A DNA stretch of 64,000 bases, from the NCBI GenBank assembly GCA_037074615.1, contig CM073560.1, forward strand, positions 7,819,501-7,883,500. The letters are read 5' to 3'. Source of the DNA: Leucaena leucocephala. Taxonomy: Eukaryota > Streptophyta > Magnoliopsida > Fabales > Fabaceae. Below are positions 24,191-36,810 of this stretch, one piece after another (the first letter of the stretch is position 1; every line of letters begins with the position of its first letter). Made by a program: the position numbers and the translations under genes. A model generated the notes under the pieces. The model had not been told where the DNA came from. It ran no database searches and saw only the letters and a list, made by a program, of their open reading frames with translations.

Positions 24191-24465
24191 AGCCTAAGGA
24201 AAGTAATGAGCCATGAGATATGAGTACAATGTAGTATCTCTTTGGGAAGATGAATGCCAAAGACGAAGTTAAGGTGAGGAAGCTTCACTAGTTGATAAAC
24301 TCACCCAGAGAAATTATTTTATAATGGTTTTTCTCATATAGCCTATAGTATACAGACTAAACTTAGCTTTCCCTTAGCAAAGACGGAGTTCAAGTCCAAA
24401 GCTGAGTACTGATATTCAAAGTTTTGTAGAAGTATGCCTGAGAAGTAAAGAACAGAATCCTCTAT

Positions 24466-24777
24466 GTGTTGAAAATAGAAAAGCATTGGCTAAGAGCACT
24501 CTGGGAGGTAGCTCAAGTTGTCAAGCCAATAGCAAGAGAAAGAGGCGATAGTTCAGACAAGGGACTGATCAAGGTAACGATCAGATTGGAGAGCAGAGAT
24601 GTCCATGTGGTGGAGAGAGCCATGGCACATGGGAGTGTCGAGCAAGGTAAAGCAGTTGTGGTGGAAGGCCACTTTGCAAACGGTTGCCTAAGAATACTGA
24701 CATCCCTAGGAAAGATATTTGCTCTTATCCCAGACAGAGTCTCCAATTTCCCTGAGGTCGACCCTAAGAATGGTTAA
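24466..24777 (+). pseudogene. Second gag nucleocapsid remnant (G2)
   Basis: The knuckle frame shows CPCGGESHGTWEC, then a stop (TAA) before the second knuckle. The second knuckle has lost a few bases, so it no longer reads as a clean CX2CX4HX4C, unlike G1 (about 3257-3295). A 103-aa frame is open at 24466-24777 but is not the ancestral one. Non-functional. Confidence 0.6.
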
Positions 24778-25455
24778 GAAGAACCATAGCAGTAAGGGCG
24801 ACTGAGCTGTAAGGAACTATATGCCTAGATGATGATATGGATAATGAAGAGTTTTTTTTTGGATCTAAAGAAAGTGATCATGATAACAAGTCATGAGAGT
24901 TTAAAAGGCCAGAGAGACCTAGAGAAGAGGGTCTAAGGCAAAGCAAAGATAGAACGTAGTTCTATAAGAAAGAGATTGCTAGGGCCTAAAGCTATATAAA
25001 GAGTAATCTAGCCCTAACCCAGTAGCACGTTAAATTGAAAGGTGCTAAGGCAAGAGTAGCCTAATGATATGTAAGCCCTAAGAAGGGATAAGAAAGTGCA
25101 AATGCCACAAAGGTTTGGCATAGATGCATAAAGTTATGAGAACACTTAAGAAAAGTCAGAAAAGTTATCTGGGTTATGATCTCGTATCAGGAGAAAGAAA
25201 GTCAGAAGAACAATATTTCTCCTGAGAGGTTTGCAAAGTGTAAGAGGAGTAATGTAAACCCAGAATTACATAAAAATTCTAAGGAATAAGATATGAAAAA
25301 AATGGACACTACTCACAAGTGTAATGAATTGTCCATAAGTATAAGAGGATGAATGCCCCAAGCCTTAGTCATAAACCAGGAAAGGATATACAGAAGGGCT
25401 ATATCCAGGATCGTTGACTAAGATGCCAAGTAAATTTCGAGGACGAAATTTATTT

Positions 25456-25470
25456 TAAGGGGGGTAGAAA
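25456..25470 (+). other. Polypurine tract of G2
   Basis: AAGGGGGGTAGAAA immediately before the 3' LTR, as in G1. Confidence 0.85.
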
Positions 25471-28400
25471 TGTAACACCCTAATTTTTAGGCCTAGAGAT
25501 GCCAGAAAGAGAAATCAAGGGCATAATCGTAATTATGGGAAAGATCGGGTTAGTAGCCGATGAGTACCATATTTTGTCAGAAAATAGAGAAAATTATGCT
25601 GATCATTTCACTGAACTGTGAAATGTGCATATGAGGTCTCTAGGTGTATGAAAGAATTAGAAATATGACCAGGGGTAAAATGGTCATTTTGGAAAAGTGT
25701 GCGAGTGAGTGCTTTTTCAGGCCAAAATAGCCCGGTCCGGATAAAATATCTGAAAATACCGGGAGATAGAGAAAATGATTCCGGATTGAATGAGGAGTCA
25801 CAGAATTTTGATTTGAGGTCCCGATTTTTCTGTAAAAATTCCTGAAGATAGGAATTTACAGTTATAATCGGTAAAGGAAAGGTAGTCCGAATAGAGATGA
25901 TCGGACTATGGCCAGAGGCCATACAGTGTTGTCTAAGGCCCGTAGTGACACCAGGAAGGCCCAGGCCCATAATATCAGTTCAGTGGTAAGAGGAGCCGGT
26001 GTCCGGGAAAAATGTGCAAAATGACGAAAATGCCCTTATGTTATAAAATAACTGAAGAATGAGTAAAGGGTATTTTGGTCATTTGGCTAAGGTTAGACAG
26101 TCAAGAAGGGGTATCTGGATAGTTGACCAGGGCCAGAGAATACTCTGGTAAAATATGAAAAGACAATAATGCCCCTAGACCTAGTAAAGGAAATGAAAGG
26201 ACTTAAGTGCAATTATGGAAAGTGTCAAGGCCAAGAAGGAAAGTAGACAAAAATGTGGGGTCCTTAAGTGTAATTTTAGCCAAGTAAAAAGGGACTTAAA
26301 TGAAAAGAAGAAAAGTTCCCTGGGGCTAAATTGTAATTAAAGAAAGTCAGGCCGGAAGTGGTTTGTAATGTCCGGAAGCATTTCAGTCCCAGATTTCACC
26401 GGTAGAAAGAGCAAGTGACGCTCGGTAATCTGGCTTAATACAGGAATTTTTGAAGACTCCAGATAGCCAGAAATGGACTGATCGTCCAAAAGTTATAAAA
26501 ATTCATACCGAATATCCTAGAATTCAGATCTAGGTGAGAAAATACAGGATGATACGTCCTTATGGGACGGATGTCGGGAAACTGACAGAATACCGATAGG
26601 AGGCCTGTAGAAAAAGTTATTCGCAGATTAGAAAATCCAGACGGAGTGTGAGGCCTCCGGGTATCCGATAGGGAGATTTATCGGTATTTAAAAAGGGTCT
26701 GAATGAGTTCGGATGATCTCAGTCAGATGACTGATATGACTCACAGGGATGCCTGAACACCGCAGGCTAGTGTTTCGGACAGAAGGAGCCGGTGTCCGGA
26801 TATGTGTATAAACGGTGAATAATAGATAAAATATTCAATAATTGTTAACGGGGGAAGATTCCTTCTAATGCGTGCCATGAGGATATTGGACCCAGAAAGG
26901 CCCAATAATGGCGCCAACAGAGGCCCAGTAAGACCCTTGGATTGATAGGTGGGTCAGTGTCCGGCATAACCCCAGAAAAGTACGAAATTACGAAAATGCC
27001 CCTGTGTTGTACAAAAGGGTAACAGATGAATGAAGGGAATTTTGGTCATTCTGGACAGGCCCAGAAGCCAAGGTATATACAGATAAAGTTACTGAGAGTC
27101 AGTATATACCCTGACAGAGTACAGAAGGGTATGAAATGACAATTTTACCCTTAGGGTTAAAATAGTTCAAGAAAGGGCACCCAAGGGTATTTTGGTAATT
27201 TGCCAAGGCTGTTTCTTGGGAATCGAGCCATCAGAGTACTTGGGCTTGATCAGGATCCAAGACAACATTCCCAGAGCCCAAAAACGTAGCCCATGAAGTA
27301 TGTGGGAAAAAGTGGCATTAAAATACTATTTTAATGCTGTTTCAATAAAGTAAAGTTACTCGGTCGGCACGATAACCGAGGAGGCGATCAGATAAAGTCC
27401 TGGATTTATCTGGATAGCATTGGATGGCGTGATAGGTGCCAGTAAGATGCCACATGGCGCTATCACAGAGGAGGAAGAAAAAGTTGAGGACACGTAGTAC
27501 GAGGCAGGACACTGGACCGGTGAGTCAGCATGCTGAGTCAGCTGCTGAGGTGTCCAGGATTTCAGACATGTGATAAATGTGGCGCTGAGGTGTCCTGGTG
27601 AGGTGTCCCAATGATGTCATGCATGATGCAGTAAATGAGGAATTAAAGAAAATAGGAAAATCCAGGAAAAACCAGGATCGCAGGATCAAAGTTCATGGTA
27701 ATTACAGAATTGCCATTGAAGGCAATTATAAATACCCCCCCTCCATTCCATTCTTGCATTCACGCATGGAAGGGAGAAGGGAGAGAAAGAAGAGAGAGAA
27801 GGAGAAGGAAGGGAAGAGAGAAAGGAGAAAAAGGAAGTAAGGAAGTTCTGGCGGAGCTGGAAGCAGAATAAGGATAGTGGAGTTCTGCTAAGCTAGCCAG
27901 GTAGTAACTAATCCTAGCTTTTATGTAATGGCTTTGTGATTTGTTGTGCTATTGTTTGGTTGGATTGTTGTCTTATATGTTATGTCTGAAGCTCTGCTAT
28001 AATGCTATGATCATATGTTATTAAGCATGGAAGCACGCAGCATACTTATCTGTACACAATCACAAGCAAGCACTATCACACTGCATTACATATATTGTTA
28101 TGATTGTTGCTACTGAGATTCCCCCGAATCTCATCCCCATCCATAACCCATTACAGGGAGGTTATGCTGAAGTGGATTTTGAGAATCCTAAGAGACGCCG
28201 TTATGCTGAACATCAGTATATGATAAGTACTGTGTACGTAGTGCTGTCTAAGGAGGCTAGAAGTGAGTGGACCTAGCCGGTTCATCTAGTCTTTCCTGGG
28301 TACTACGTAGAATGGTAGTTCTCATGAGGGGATTACCGAATCAGTACAGTTCAGTTCTTTGTACAGATGAAGCGTAGCGGTTATGCTGCCGGATTTCAGG

Positions 28401-29059
28401 CAGAAAAAGATTTAATAGCAGTATGAGAGTTTATGTACATACCCTGATGTAAAACAACTTATTAGTTAATAATAATTGTTGTTTGGCATGTTTGACTGAT
28501 ATATGATGGATGTATGCCTATGTATGTAATATTGGTTGCTGAAAATTAACGCTATGAACAGTAACCCGTGGGGACATGAGAATGTTTGACCCATAATTAA
28601 AAATAGTAAATGGATGAATAAATGTATGATATTTTTATGGTAGATAGTAGACATACCAAGCTTTAATTTGATATATAAAACGTATCATTTGGATGTCTAC
28701 ACAAGGAGATATAAATTATCAAAGTTGGGACCAGAATGCTGGATTCAGGGAAAAACGCTGGATGAACAGTAAAGTTGAAACGTTGACTGGCGTGGACTCG
28801 GTCAACGAATGGTCAACGAATTATTTTTTCCTGAAAGCTAAGTGAGTTAGCTTCATGTAGGCATTGGAACCACTTCATTTTGATTTTTCTAGAATTAGTT
28901 ATGATTTTTCGAATTCAGGTCACTCATCTGGAATTTTCAAGTGAACAGTACTCGATAAGAGTAAAATTCCAGATTGGGGAATTGGACTTCAATGACCTTG
29001 AAAGTGGTTATAAATGCTACTGAATGGTCCCTAAGACATACGAACGTAAGGATGTTTCA
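25471..29059 (+). repeat. 3' LTR of G2
   Basis: TGTAACACCC to GGATGTTTCA. TATAAATA at 27727-27734, stem-loop GAGATTC-CCCC-GAATCTC at 28115-28132. A deletion near 28207 removes the segment between two TGC-containing repeats. Confidence 0.9.
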
Positions 29060-30569
29060 CAGGAATTGTGACATGTGAAGAATGTGGTGATGAGGTGTCC
29101 CATGAGGTGGCCTTGAGATGATGTCATGCATGATGCAGTAAAAGGAATAAAGAAAAATAGGAAATTCCAGAAAAACCAGGACCACAGGATCAGATGGCTT
29201 CAAAATTATGGAAATGCCATTGACCAAAACTATAAATACCCCCTTGCTCTTCATATGCCACAGACAAGGAGCCTTTGAGAGAGAGGAGGAAGTGCTAGAG
29301 AGAGAAAGTGAGAGGAAGAAAGAAAGAAAGGAAGTTCTGGCGGAGCTGGAAGCCGAATAGAGATAGTAGAGTTCCGCTAAGCCTTTGAGGTAGTAACTAA
29401 TCCTAGCTTTTATGTAATGGCTTTGTGATTTATTGTGCTATTATTTGGTTGGATTGTTGTCTTATATGTTATGCCTGAAGCTCTACTGCAATTATATGAT
29501 CATATGTTATTGAGTATGGAAGCACGCAGCATACTTATCTGTACACAATCACAAGCAAGCACCGTCACTCTGCATTACATATATTATTATGATTGTTGCT
29601 ACTGAGATTCCCCCGAATCTCATCCCAATAAATAACTATTACAGGGGAGGTTATGTCAAAGTAGATTTTGGAGATTTTAAGAGACGCCGTTATGCTGCCG
29701 AAATTATGACAAGATGGCAATAGTAGAGAAAGGAGCTGATACGTACTGTGTACGTAGGTACTGTCTAAGGAGGCTGGAAGTGAGTGGACCTAGCCGGTTC
29801 ATCCAGTCTTTCCTGGGTACTTACGTAGAATGGTAGTTCTCACGGGAATTACCGAATCGGTACAAGATCAGTTACTTTCTGAAGATGAAGCGTAGCGGTT
29901 ATGCTGCTAGATTTCAGGCAGAAGAAGATGTAATAGAAGTATGAGAATTTTTGTACATACCCAGATGTAAAATAATTTATTAATTAATAATAAGTGTTGT
30001 TTGGCATGTTTGACTGATATATGATGGATGTATGCATATGTTTGCAAAGTAGAAATGCTAAAATTTACCATTGGGAACAGTAACACGTGGTGACAAGGTC
30101 ATGTTTGATAAATAATTAAAAATAGTAAATGGATGAATAAATGTATGAAATTTTTATGGTAAATATTAGACATACCAAGATTTAATTTGATATATAAAAC
30201 GTTTCATTTGGATGTCTAGACATGAAGATATGAATTATCAAAGTTGGGACCAGAATGCTGGATTCAGGAGAAAAACAGTAAAGTTGTGATGTTGACTAAC
30301 ATTGACTCGGTCTATTAATGGTCAACGAGTTATTTTTACCTGAAATATAATTGAGTTAGCTTCAAGTATCAATTGGAACCACTTCATTTCGATTTTTTTA
30401 GAATTAGTTATGATTTTATGAAGTCAGGTCACTCATATGGAATTTACACAGTGAACAGTACTCGATAAGAGTAGAACTCCAGATTGAGAAATTGGACTTT
30501 AATGACCTTGAAAGTGGTTCTAAATGCTACCAAATGGTCCCTAAGACATATAAAAGTAAGTATGTTTCA
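29060..30569 (+). repeat. Solo family G LTR, right part
   Basis: The first 5 bp are the TSD copy of G2. The LTR then resumes and ends at TATGTTTCA (30569), followed by AACTG, the right TSD of the solo LTR. TATAAATA at 29231-29238, candidate intron 29390-29644, stem-loop 29604-29621, palindrome TACGTAC-TGT-GTACGTA at 29740-29756. Confidence 0.85.
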
Positions 30570-31199
30570 AACTGCATATATATTTTTCTTTAATTAGTTT
30601 GGCTTTTACAGTGAGCTTTGATTTTGAATTATGTTTTGGAGGAGAATCAAGGACCTAATGCGAAGTAGAGAAGGAATCACTACAAAAAGGTGACTTGAAT
30701 CATGAAAGTCAGCTTCTGTGATGTTTAGTCGTAACCTCAAAATCCATTGGTCGCGACCTACTTTTCTCCTGAGAGTTTCTCTGTGTTCTTAGGTTGTGAC
30801 CAAAAATAGGAACTTGTCGAGACTAAAGTGGTCAGTATTGAAGTTGTGCATTTTCATTTAGTTTACTAAGCAATGAAGGAAAAAGGGGAGTAGTCATACG
30901 GGGGAGATTGGATTTTTGTCAGATTTGACTATGAGGCAGCTGCTCATTCTCTCTCGACATTCTCTCTACAACTTCCACTCACACCTTCTATTTTTCTTAT
31001 CTTTCCACAGATTTTCATATTTCTATACTTCTACGATCTTTCTTATTACCTTTCCATTACCTTTTTTTGTACATCTCATGGCATCAATTCTAGACAGTTA
31101 TTGTAGCATAGTAGGAGCTTTTAGAGGCTAGATCTTTATTCTCTCGCTGATAGACTGTATATATTGAGTTTATGGACTATACTGATGAGTTTTCTACCA
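30570..31199 (+). other. Non-coding flank of the Athila-like element, with GTCGCGAC-type cores
   Basis: Cores near 30728, 30750, 30793, 30816 and 30843 (intervals 22, 43, 23, 27), then a pyrimidine-rich stretch (30945-31080). A similar pairing of cores and pyrimidine-rich leader occurs at 35946-36400. The boundary with the preceding sequence is unknown, and no LTR end was found. Confidence 0.45.
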
Positions 31200-32101
31200 T
31201 GGATGCTATTGCTTCAAGAGTTCGATATAGAAGTGAAGGATCGAGCTGAAAATATGAACCATGTTGTCCAAGCAGATTACTAATAGAGACAAGGGGAATA
31301 CTTAGTTCTTATTTATGCTTCTTTTCCTGATCAATCTCTTTGTTTGGTTGCTATTTAGAACCTTGGTATGCTCATTTAGTTAATTTCATTAAAACTGGCC
31401 TATTTCCATCCAATTTATCTAAATTTTTGGCCCAAAAGCTCAAGAGTGAGTCTAAATACTTTATTTGGGAAAAAATTTCTGCTGAAGTTGTGTTTAGATC
31501 AAGTATTAAGACGATATATCCCTGAATAAGATTATAAATCAGTTTTAGAAGCCTGTCATTCAAAGGTTTGTGGGGGTTATTTTAGAGGAAAAAGACTGCA
31601 CGTAGGGTCCTTGAATTCGGTCTCTATTAGCCTTCCCTTTCAAAGATGCTTTTAAGTTTTGTAAAGCTTGTGATAGGTTCCAAAGATTTGGTAGATTAGT
31701 AAGCGTCATGAGATGTCGCAACAGCCTATTCTGTTTTGTGAGGTCTTTGATGTATGGGGAATAGATTTCATGGGACCTTTTCCACCTTCAGCTAGATTTC
31801 ATTACATTCTTTTGGCTGTAGATTATTTATCTAGGTGGGTAGAAGCTATTCCTATGAGACTAGATGATGCCCAAACGATCTCTAAGTTTCTAAGGTCTCA
31901 CATCTTTAGTAGATTTAGAGTACCGAAAGCGTTAATTAGTGATCAAGGTACCCATTTTTACAATAAGTTAATCAATAACTGATTGGCAAAATATGGTGTA
32001 ACTCATAAAGTCTCAATCCCATACCACCCTCAAACCAATAGTCTATAAGAGGTTTCTAATAGGGAAATAAAGCATATTCTAGAAAAGATTATCAAGCCAT
32101 C
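31200..32101 (+). pseudogene. Athila-type pol remnant: RNase H end and integrase, first part
   Basis: In frames broken by stops, 31205-31330 reads the end of RNase H (QEFDIEVKDRAENMNH). Then comes PWYAHLVNFIKTG, typical of the Athila linker, then the integrase zinc-binding region in pieces (31555-31690). An open 89-aa frame (31713-31982) follows with FDVWGIDFMGPFPP (first catalytic Asp), LLAVDYLSRWVEAI and LISDQGTHFYN (second Asp). After a stop at 31981 the frame goes on to SIPYHPQTN, another stop, and EVSNREIKHIL with the catalytic Glu. The coding sequence then breaks at the TSD of a solo LTR and resumes at 35057. Role when intact: cDNA integration. Confidence 0.85.
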
Positions 32102-35056
32102 TGAAACATCCTCCCTTAGACCCCTCAGAATACACTTATGGAAGCGATATTAGATCGATTATACCTTATCTCAAGCCCAGAAATTAAAATTTTACTCTTA
32201 AGTTCCTTATTCTGAACCTTTAATTTGAAAATTAATTTATGTTGCTCTACACATCCAAATGAGGATTATTACCTATCCATGTAATGCCCCAGACGTGTGC
32301 CACTGGCTCACCAAATTTCGTGGCCAAATTCCTCCGTTTACTAGGTCAAACTGAGGTTAAAACACTGCTACCTCAGGACCTGCGAATTTCTCTCTAATAA
32401 TTTCTCATACACAACTTTATTATTAAATAATAAATTGTCATACAACAGGGCATACACAAAATTCTCATATTTCTATTACATCATTTTCTGCCTGAAATCC
32501 GGCAGTATAACAGCTAGGCTTCATCTTTGAAAGTAATTGATCTTGTACTGATTCAGTAATTCCCGTGAGAACTACCATTCTATATAAGTACCCAGGAAAG
32601 ACTGGATGAACCTGCTAGGTCCACTCACTTCCAGCCTCCTTAGACAGTACCTACGTACACAGTACGTATCAGTTCCTTTCTTTGTTACTGCCACTTTGCC
32701 ATAATTTTGGCAGCATAACGGCGTCTCTTAAAATTCCCAAAATTCACTTCAACATAACCTCCCCTGTAATGGGTTATTTATTGGGATGAGATTCGGGGGA
32801 ATCTTAGTAGTAATAATCATAACAATATATGCAATGCAGTGTGATAGTGCTTGCTTGTAATTGTGTACGGATAAGTTTGCTGCATGCTTCCATACTCAAT
32901 AACATATGATCATAACATTGTAATAGAGCTTCAAGCATAACATATAAGACAACAATCCAACCAAACAATAGCACAACAAATGACAAAGCCATTACATAAA
33001 AGTTAGGATTAGTTACTACCTCAAAAGCTTAGCAGAACTCTAGAATCTCTATACTGCTTCCAGCTCCGCCAGAACTTCCTTCCTTTCCTTCTTCCTTTCT
33101 CTCTTTCTTTCTTTCTTTCTCCTTCTCTCTCTTCTTTCTCTCTCTTTTCCTTGCAAAACCGTGAAGACAAATGAATGGGGGAGGGGGTATTTATAGTTTC
33201 CACCGATGGCACTTCCGTAATTCTCAAGAACTCTGAACTTGTGGGCACCGTTTTTCCTGGAATTTCTTATTTTCTTTTCCATTTATGACATCATCACCAT
33301 GACCTCATCCAAAGGACACCTCATGGGACACCTAATCTGTCACATGGCACAAATGAGGGCCCCTGGGACACCTCACCTGCTGACTCAGCGTTTCCAGACA
33401 GTTCCAAAGTCTTGTACCGAAATCAACGGCTGAGATTGTGCCACGTGTCCTTAACTTTTCTTCTCCCTCCAGACCAGTTCCATGTGGCATCTAGATGGGT
33501 CCTTTCACGCCATCCCATGCTTCCAGATAAGTCCTAGACTTTATCTGATCACCTCCCCCGGTCATCACGTCAACCGAGTAACTTTACTTTATTGAAAAGT
33601 CACTAAAACATTATTTTAATGCCACTTTTCCCCACATATATGCTGGGCTACGTTTTTGCACCTTGGGACTGCTATCTTGGGCCCTGATCAAGCTCAAGTA
33701 CTTGATGGCTCAATTTCCAAGAAACATCCCTTGGCAAATTACCAAAATGCCCTTGGTTCCTTTTTCTTTTCTTTAATGAGTCTAGGGGCATTATTGTCTT
33801 TTCACCTCTTACCAGAGTACTCTCTAACCCTGGTCAACTATCCAGATATCCTTTCCTGACTGTCTAACCTTAGTCAAATGACCAAAATACCCTTTATTCA
33901 TTCTTTCATTATTTTACAACATAAGGGCATTTTCGTCATTTTACACCTTTTCGGCACATTTCTGGACACCGACTCCTTTTATCAGATAACCTGATATACT
34001 GAGTCTAGGCGTCCCTTTGGGTCATAATAGGTATCTGACCGATATCCTCTGAGCCCATTCTATCTGAATTTGAATACCGATAAATTTTCCAATCGGATCC
34101 CCGGGGTCACGTACTCCGTCTCAATTCACTAATTTATGAATAACTTTTTCTACAGACCTCCTATCGGTATTCTGTCAGTTTCCTGACATCCGCCTCATCA
34201 GGACGCATCATCTTATAATTTCTCACTTATATCCGAGGTCTAGGATATCCGGTAGGAATTTTTTATACTTTTGGACTATCAGATAAATTTTAGCTATCTG
34301 GAGTCCTGATAAAATTACTGTATTAAGCTGAATTACCGAGCATCATCTGCTCTATCTACTGGTAAAATTTAGAACTAAAATACTTCCGGGCAGTTCCAAG
34401 CCACTTTCGGCTGAACTTTCCATAATTACCATTTTGCCCCTGGAAACTTTTCCTTTTTACAATCAAGTCCCTTAACTTCCAATAATTCTTTCATATCATA
34501 GAGACCTCGTATGCACATTTCACAGTTTAGCGAAATGATCAGCATAATTTTCTCTATTTTTTGGCAAAATATGGTACTCATCGATTACCAGCCCGATCTT
34601 TCCCATAATTACGATTATGCCCCTGAATTCTCTTTCTGGCATCTTTACTTATCTTCTTATCCTTCATCTTAAGTTCTAGAAATTCTCTTTCAACAACTCA
34701 GCCCCTAAACTCTTCGAGAGTCATTGTTAATTGAAAGGCTCGACAACTCGCCCATATCAGGTTATCTTACTCAAGAGCCAGCCCATATCTAGCTACCTGC
34801 AGAATTCCTAGGCTTAAGACTTAGGATATTCCTTACATTCCTCTTTTTGAACCTAGGTGAACTGTCCCTATTTTGTAGGTCAAAGACTTAACTCATCTTT
34901 AAATCCTGAGGAACTTAGCTCATCCCTCGGATTCCTACAAAATATAGGTAAGTGATCTGCCCATATCAGATTACTACCCTGGGACTACGAGTTTAATAGC
35001 CTGCCCATGTCAGACTCCCTCCCAGTTCTTCTAGATTCAAAAATTGGAATGTTACA
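32102..35056 (-). repeat. Solo LTR, family B, inserted in Athila integrase
   Basis: On the minus strand it begins TGTAACATTCC (35056) and ends GGATGTTTCA (32102). Flanks CCATC (32097-32101) and CTATC (35057-35061) are a TSD with one change. The TATA box is at 33188-33195 (reverse), the leader stem-loop at 32788-32805 (one weakened pair), and palindrome TACGTAC-ACA-GTACGTA at 32652-32668. The start differs from family G: it carries a segment with repeated ATATGGGC words (34750-35000), then joins sequence shared with family G. Confidence 0.85.
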
Positions 35057-35545
35057 CTATCCAATAAGGATTGAAACTTAAAATTAAATTATGCTTTTTG
35101 GGCGTATAGAATAGCTTTTAAAACCCCTCTGGCATATAGGACAGTATTTCAGAAAGCTTGTCATATGCCTGTGGAAATAGAGCTTAAGACATGTTGGATA
35201 GTTAAAGCTTATAATGAGGGCTTTATAAAAGATAGTTCATAAAGGATATTACAGGTTTAAGAGCTAGAAGAGATCATATTTGATGCTTACATTAGTTTTA
35301 AAATTTATAAGCTTAGGACAAAATTAATTCATGATGCTCATATTATGAGAAAGAGGTTTATGGAAGGTGATAAAGTGTTAAGGTACTAAGCTAGGTTTAA
35401 GTTCAAACATGGTCAATTCAAAAGTAGCTGAGATAGACCTTACACAATTGTTAAAGTTATGATTTTGGGATGATTGAGTTGAAAGAGGAGGTGACAGGCA
35501 AATGGCCACCTCTTGAAACTTTATGAGGAATCTTCTTTGCCACCT
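35057..35545 (+). pseudogene. Athila-type integrase C-terminal remnant
   Basis: Continues the integrase past the solo LTR: ALWAYRIAFKTPLAYRT (frames shifted), KACHMPVEIELKTCW, then FMEGDKVL and DRPYTIV. This is the C-terminal, chromodomain-free tail typical of Athila. Several stops are present. It fixes the orientation of the host element as plus. Confidence 0.8.
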
Positions 35546-36810
35546 TAAGGCCAAGTTGTCCCTTTCCTATCTCTTACCTTTGATATATTTTTCTAATGTG
35601 ATATATTTTTAATATGATGGTTTAATAGTTAGAAAGGGATGACTCAGTAGGATAGTGTTTATTGTTGTTTATTTCTATTTTGAATAACAACCTTTTTGTA
35701 ATCCATGTGCTGTTTACTTGTTTTTGAATATCTAAAGCACTTACACACTCAATTGCATACTATGGCTTACCCATCCTTTCATGTTTGATTTTCTCAAATA
35801 GCTTTGAATTATTAGAATGTGACTATGTACTTCATTGTAGAATTTACATTGAGTTGTGTGTTAGTTTGCTGTGGGTAAGATTTAGGGTGATTTAGGGTAA
35901 TTAGAAAGAGGTTTGGAGCCCATTAGAGAGTGATAGTATACATTAGTCGCTGCTGTATCTATTATGGTCACGACTAATATGGCTTTAGGAAGAATTGAGC
36001 TCTGTGTGTATTTTGGTCATGACGTGAGTGACAATACATCTCTGTGTATTTCAATCGAAACTTGAACCTTTTATGTTGTGACCTAAATAAAGTATTTAGC
36101 TTTACCTTTTGATCTTCAGACCTTTTAAACTTCATTGGCCCATATACCCCACAACCCTAGTCATCATGCGCAACCTTCCTACTTCAGTTTCCTCTCTACT
36201 ACATCACACATCTCTATTTCTTCTCTACTCAAGTGCATAAACCATTCTTTTTCTTTTTTTTCTTTCCAGTGCCATTCTCTTCTTTCTTTGGCCATAGTTG
36301 TCTCCTACGTTCTATCAATTTCTGCTTTAGTCATTTATGTGCCCTAATAGTTTCCATCCCTTCTTTGATAGAAATTCAGACCTTCCCATTCTTTTGCTAC
36401 AGTGATTCAAGGTAGTTCTTTATTCCCTTTTATTTTCTTTTAGTTTTCTTATTCCTTTTATATAGATTCTAGGTGTTAGTTAGTTTTTATTTTGAGGGAC
36501 ATTTGGGAACTCAGAAAAGATGCTATAGTAATGGGTAATAATTTTTCATATTTCATATCTATTTTAGGATAATTTTTGTTGGGTTTGGTTCAAGTTTGAT
36601 GGTCATTGCTAATATTCTCAATGGTTTGAAAATTTTTGTGTTCTGGTCATAACCTTCAAGTGTTTTAGTCGTGACCAAAAGTTACAAAAGCGTAAGGTCA
36701 TAATATGTGAGTCTTTGGGTCGTGACTAAACACTTCTGATTACTATTTTGAACTTGTTTTGTAAAAAATTAGCCAATATATTGATTAACATTATTTGATA
36801 CGTGTGGTTA
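35546..36810 (+). other. Non-coding spacer of the Athila-like element between pol and the downstream frame
   Basis: AT-rich. Core-like palindromes near 35946, 35967, 36016 and 36075. A tight series at 36646, 36668, 36697 and 36719 (intervals 22, 29, 22). A pyrimidine-rich stretch at 36150-36480. No coding frame is supported; the 70- and 60-aa frames at 36135-36415 are low-complexity. Confidence 0.5.

Larger units (their letters stand above)
17221..29059 (+). mobile_element. Full-length family G non-autonomous Ty3/gypsy-like element (G2)
   Basis: 5' LTR 17221-20828, primer site 20832, internal region 20829-25470, polypurine tract before 25471, 3' LTR 25471-29059. It is inserted in another family G LTR, with flanks CAAGA (17216-17220) and CAGGA (29060-29064). 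Uninterrupted related LTRs read CCAGGA here, so the left TSD copy has mutated. The two LTRs differ by roughly 1-2% in the stretches compared, so insertion was recent. The internal 4.6 kb has two gag nucleocapsid relics and no recognisable protease, RT, RNase H or integrase. Confidence 0.9.

Noticed and set aside
33021..33282. Lys/Glu/Arg-rich frames near LTR leaders (also 6189-6479, 19351-19593, 27598-27840)
   Set aside because: They are translations of the GA-rich leader downstream of the TATA box; low complexity and not consistent among copies.
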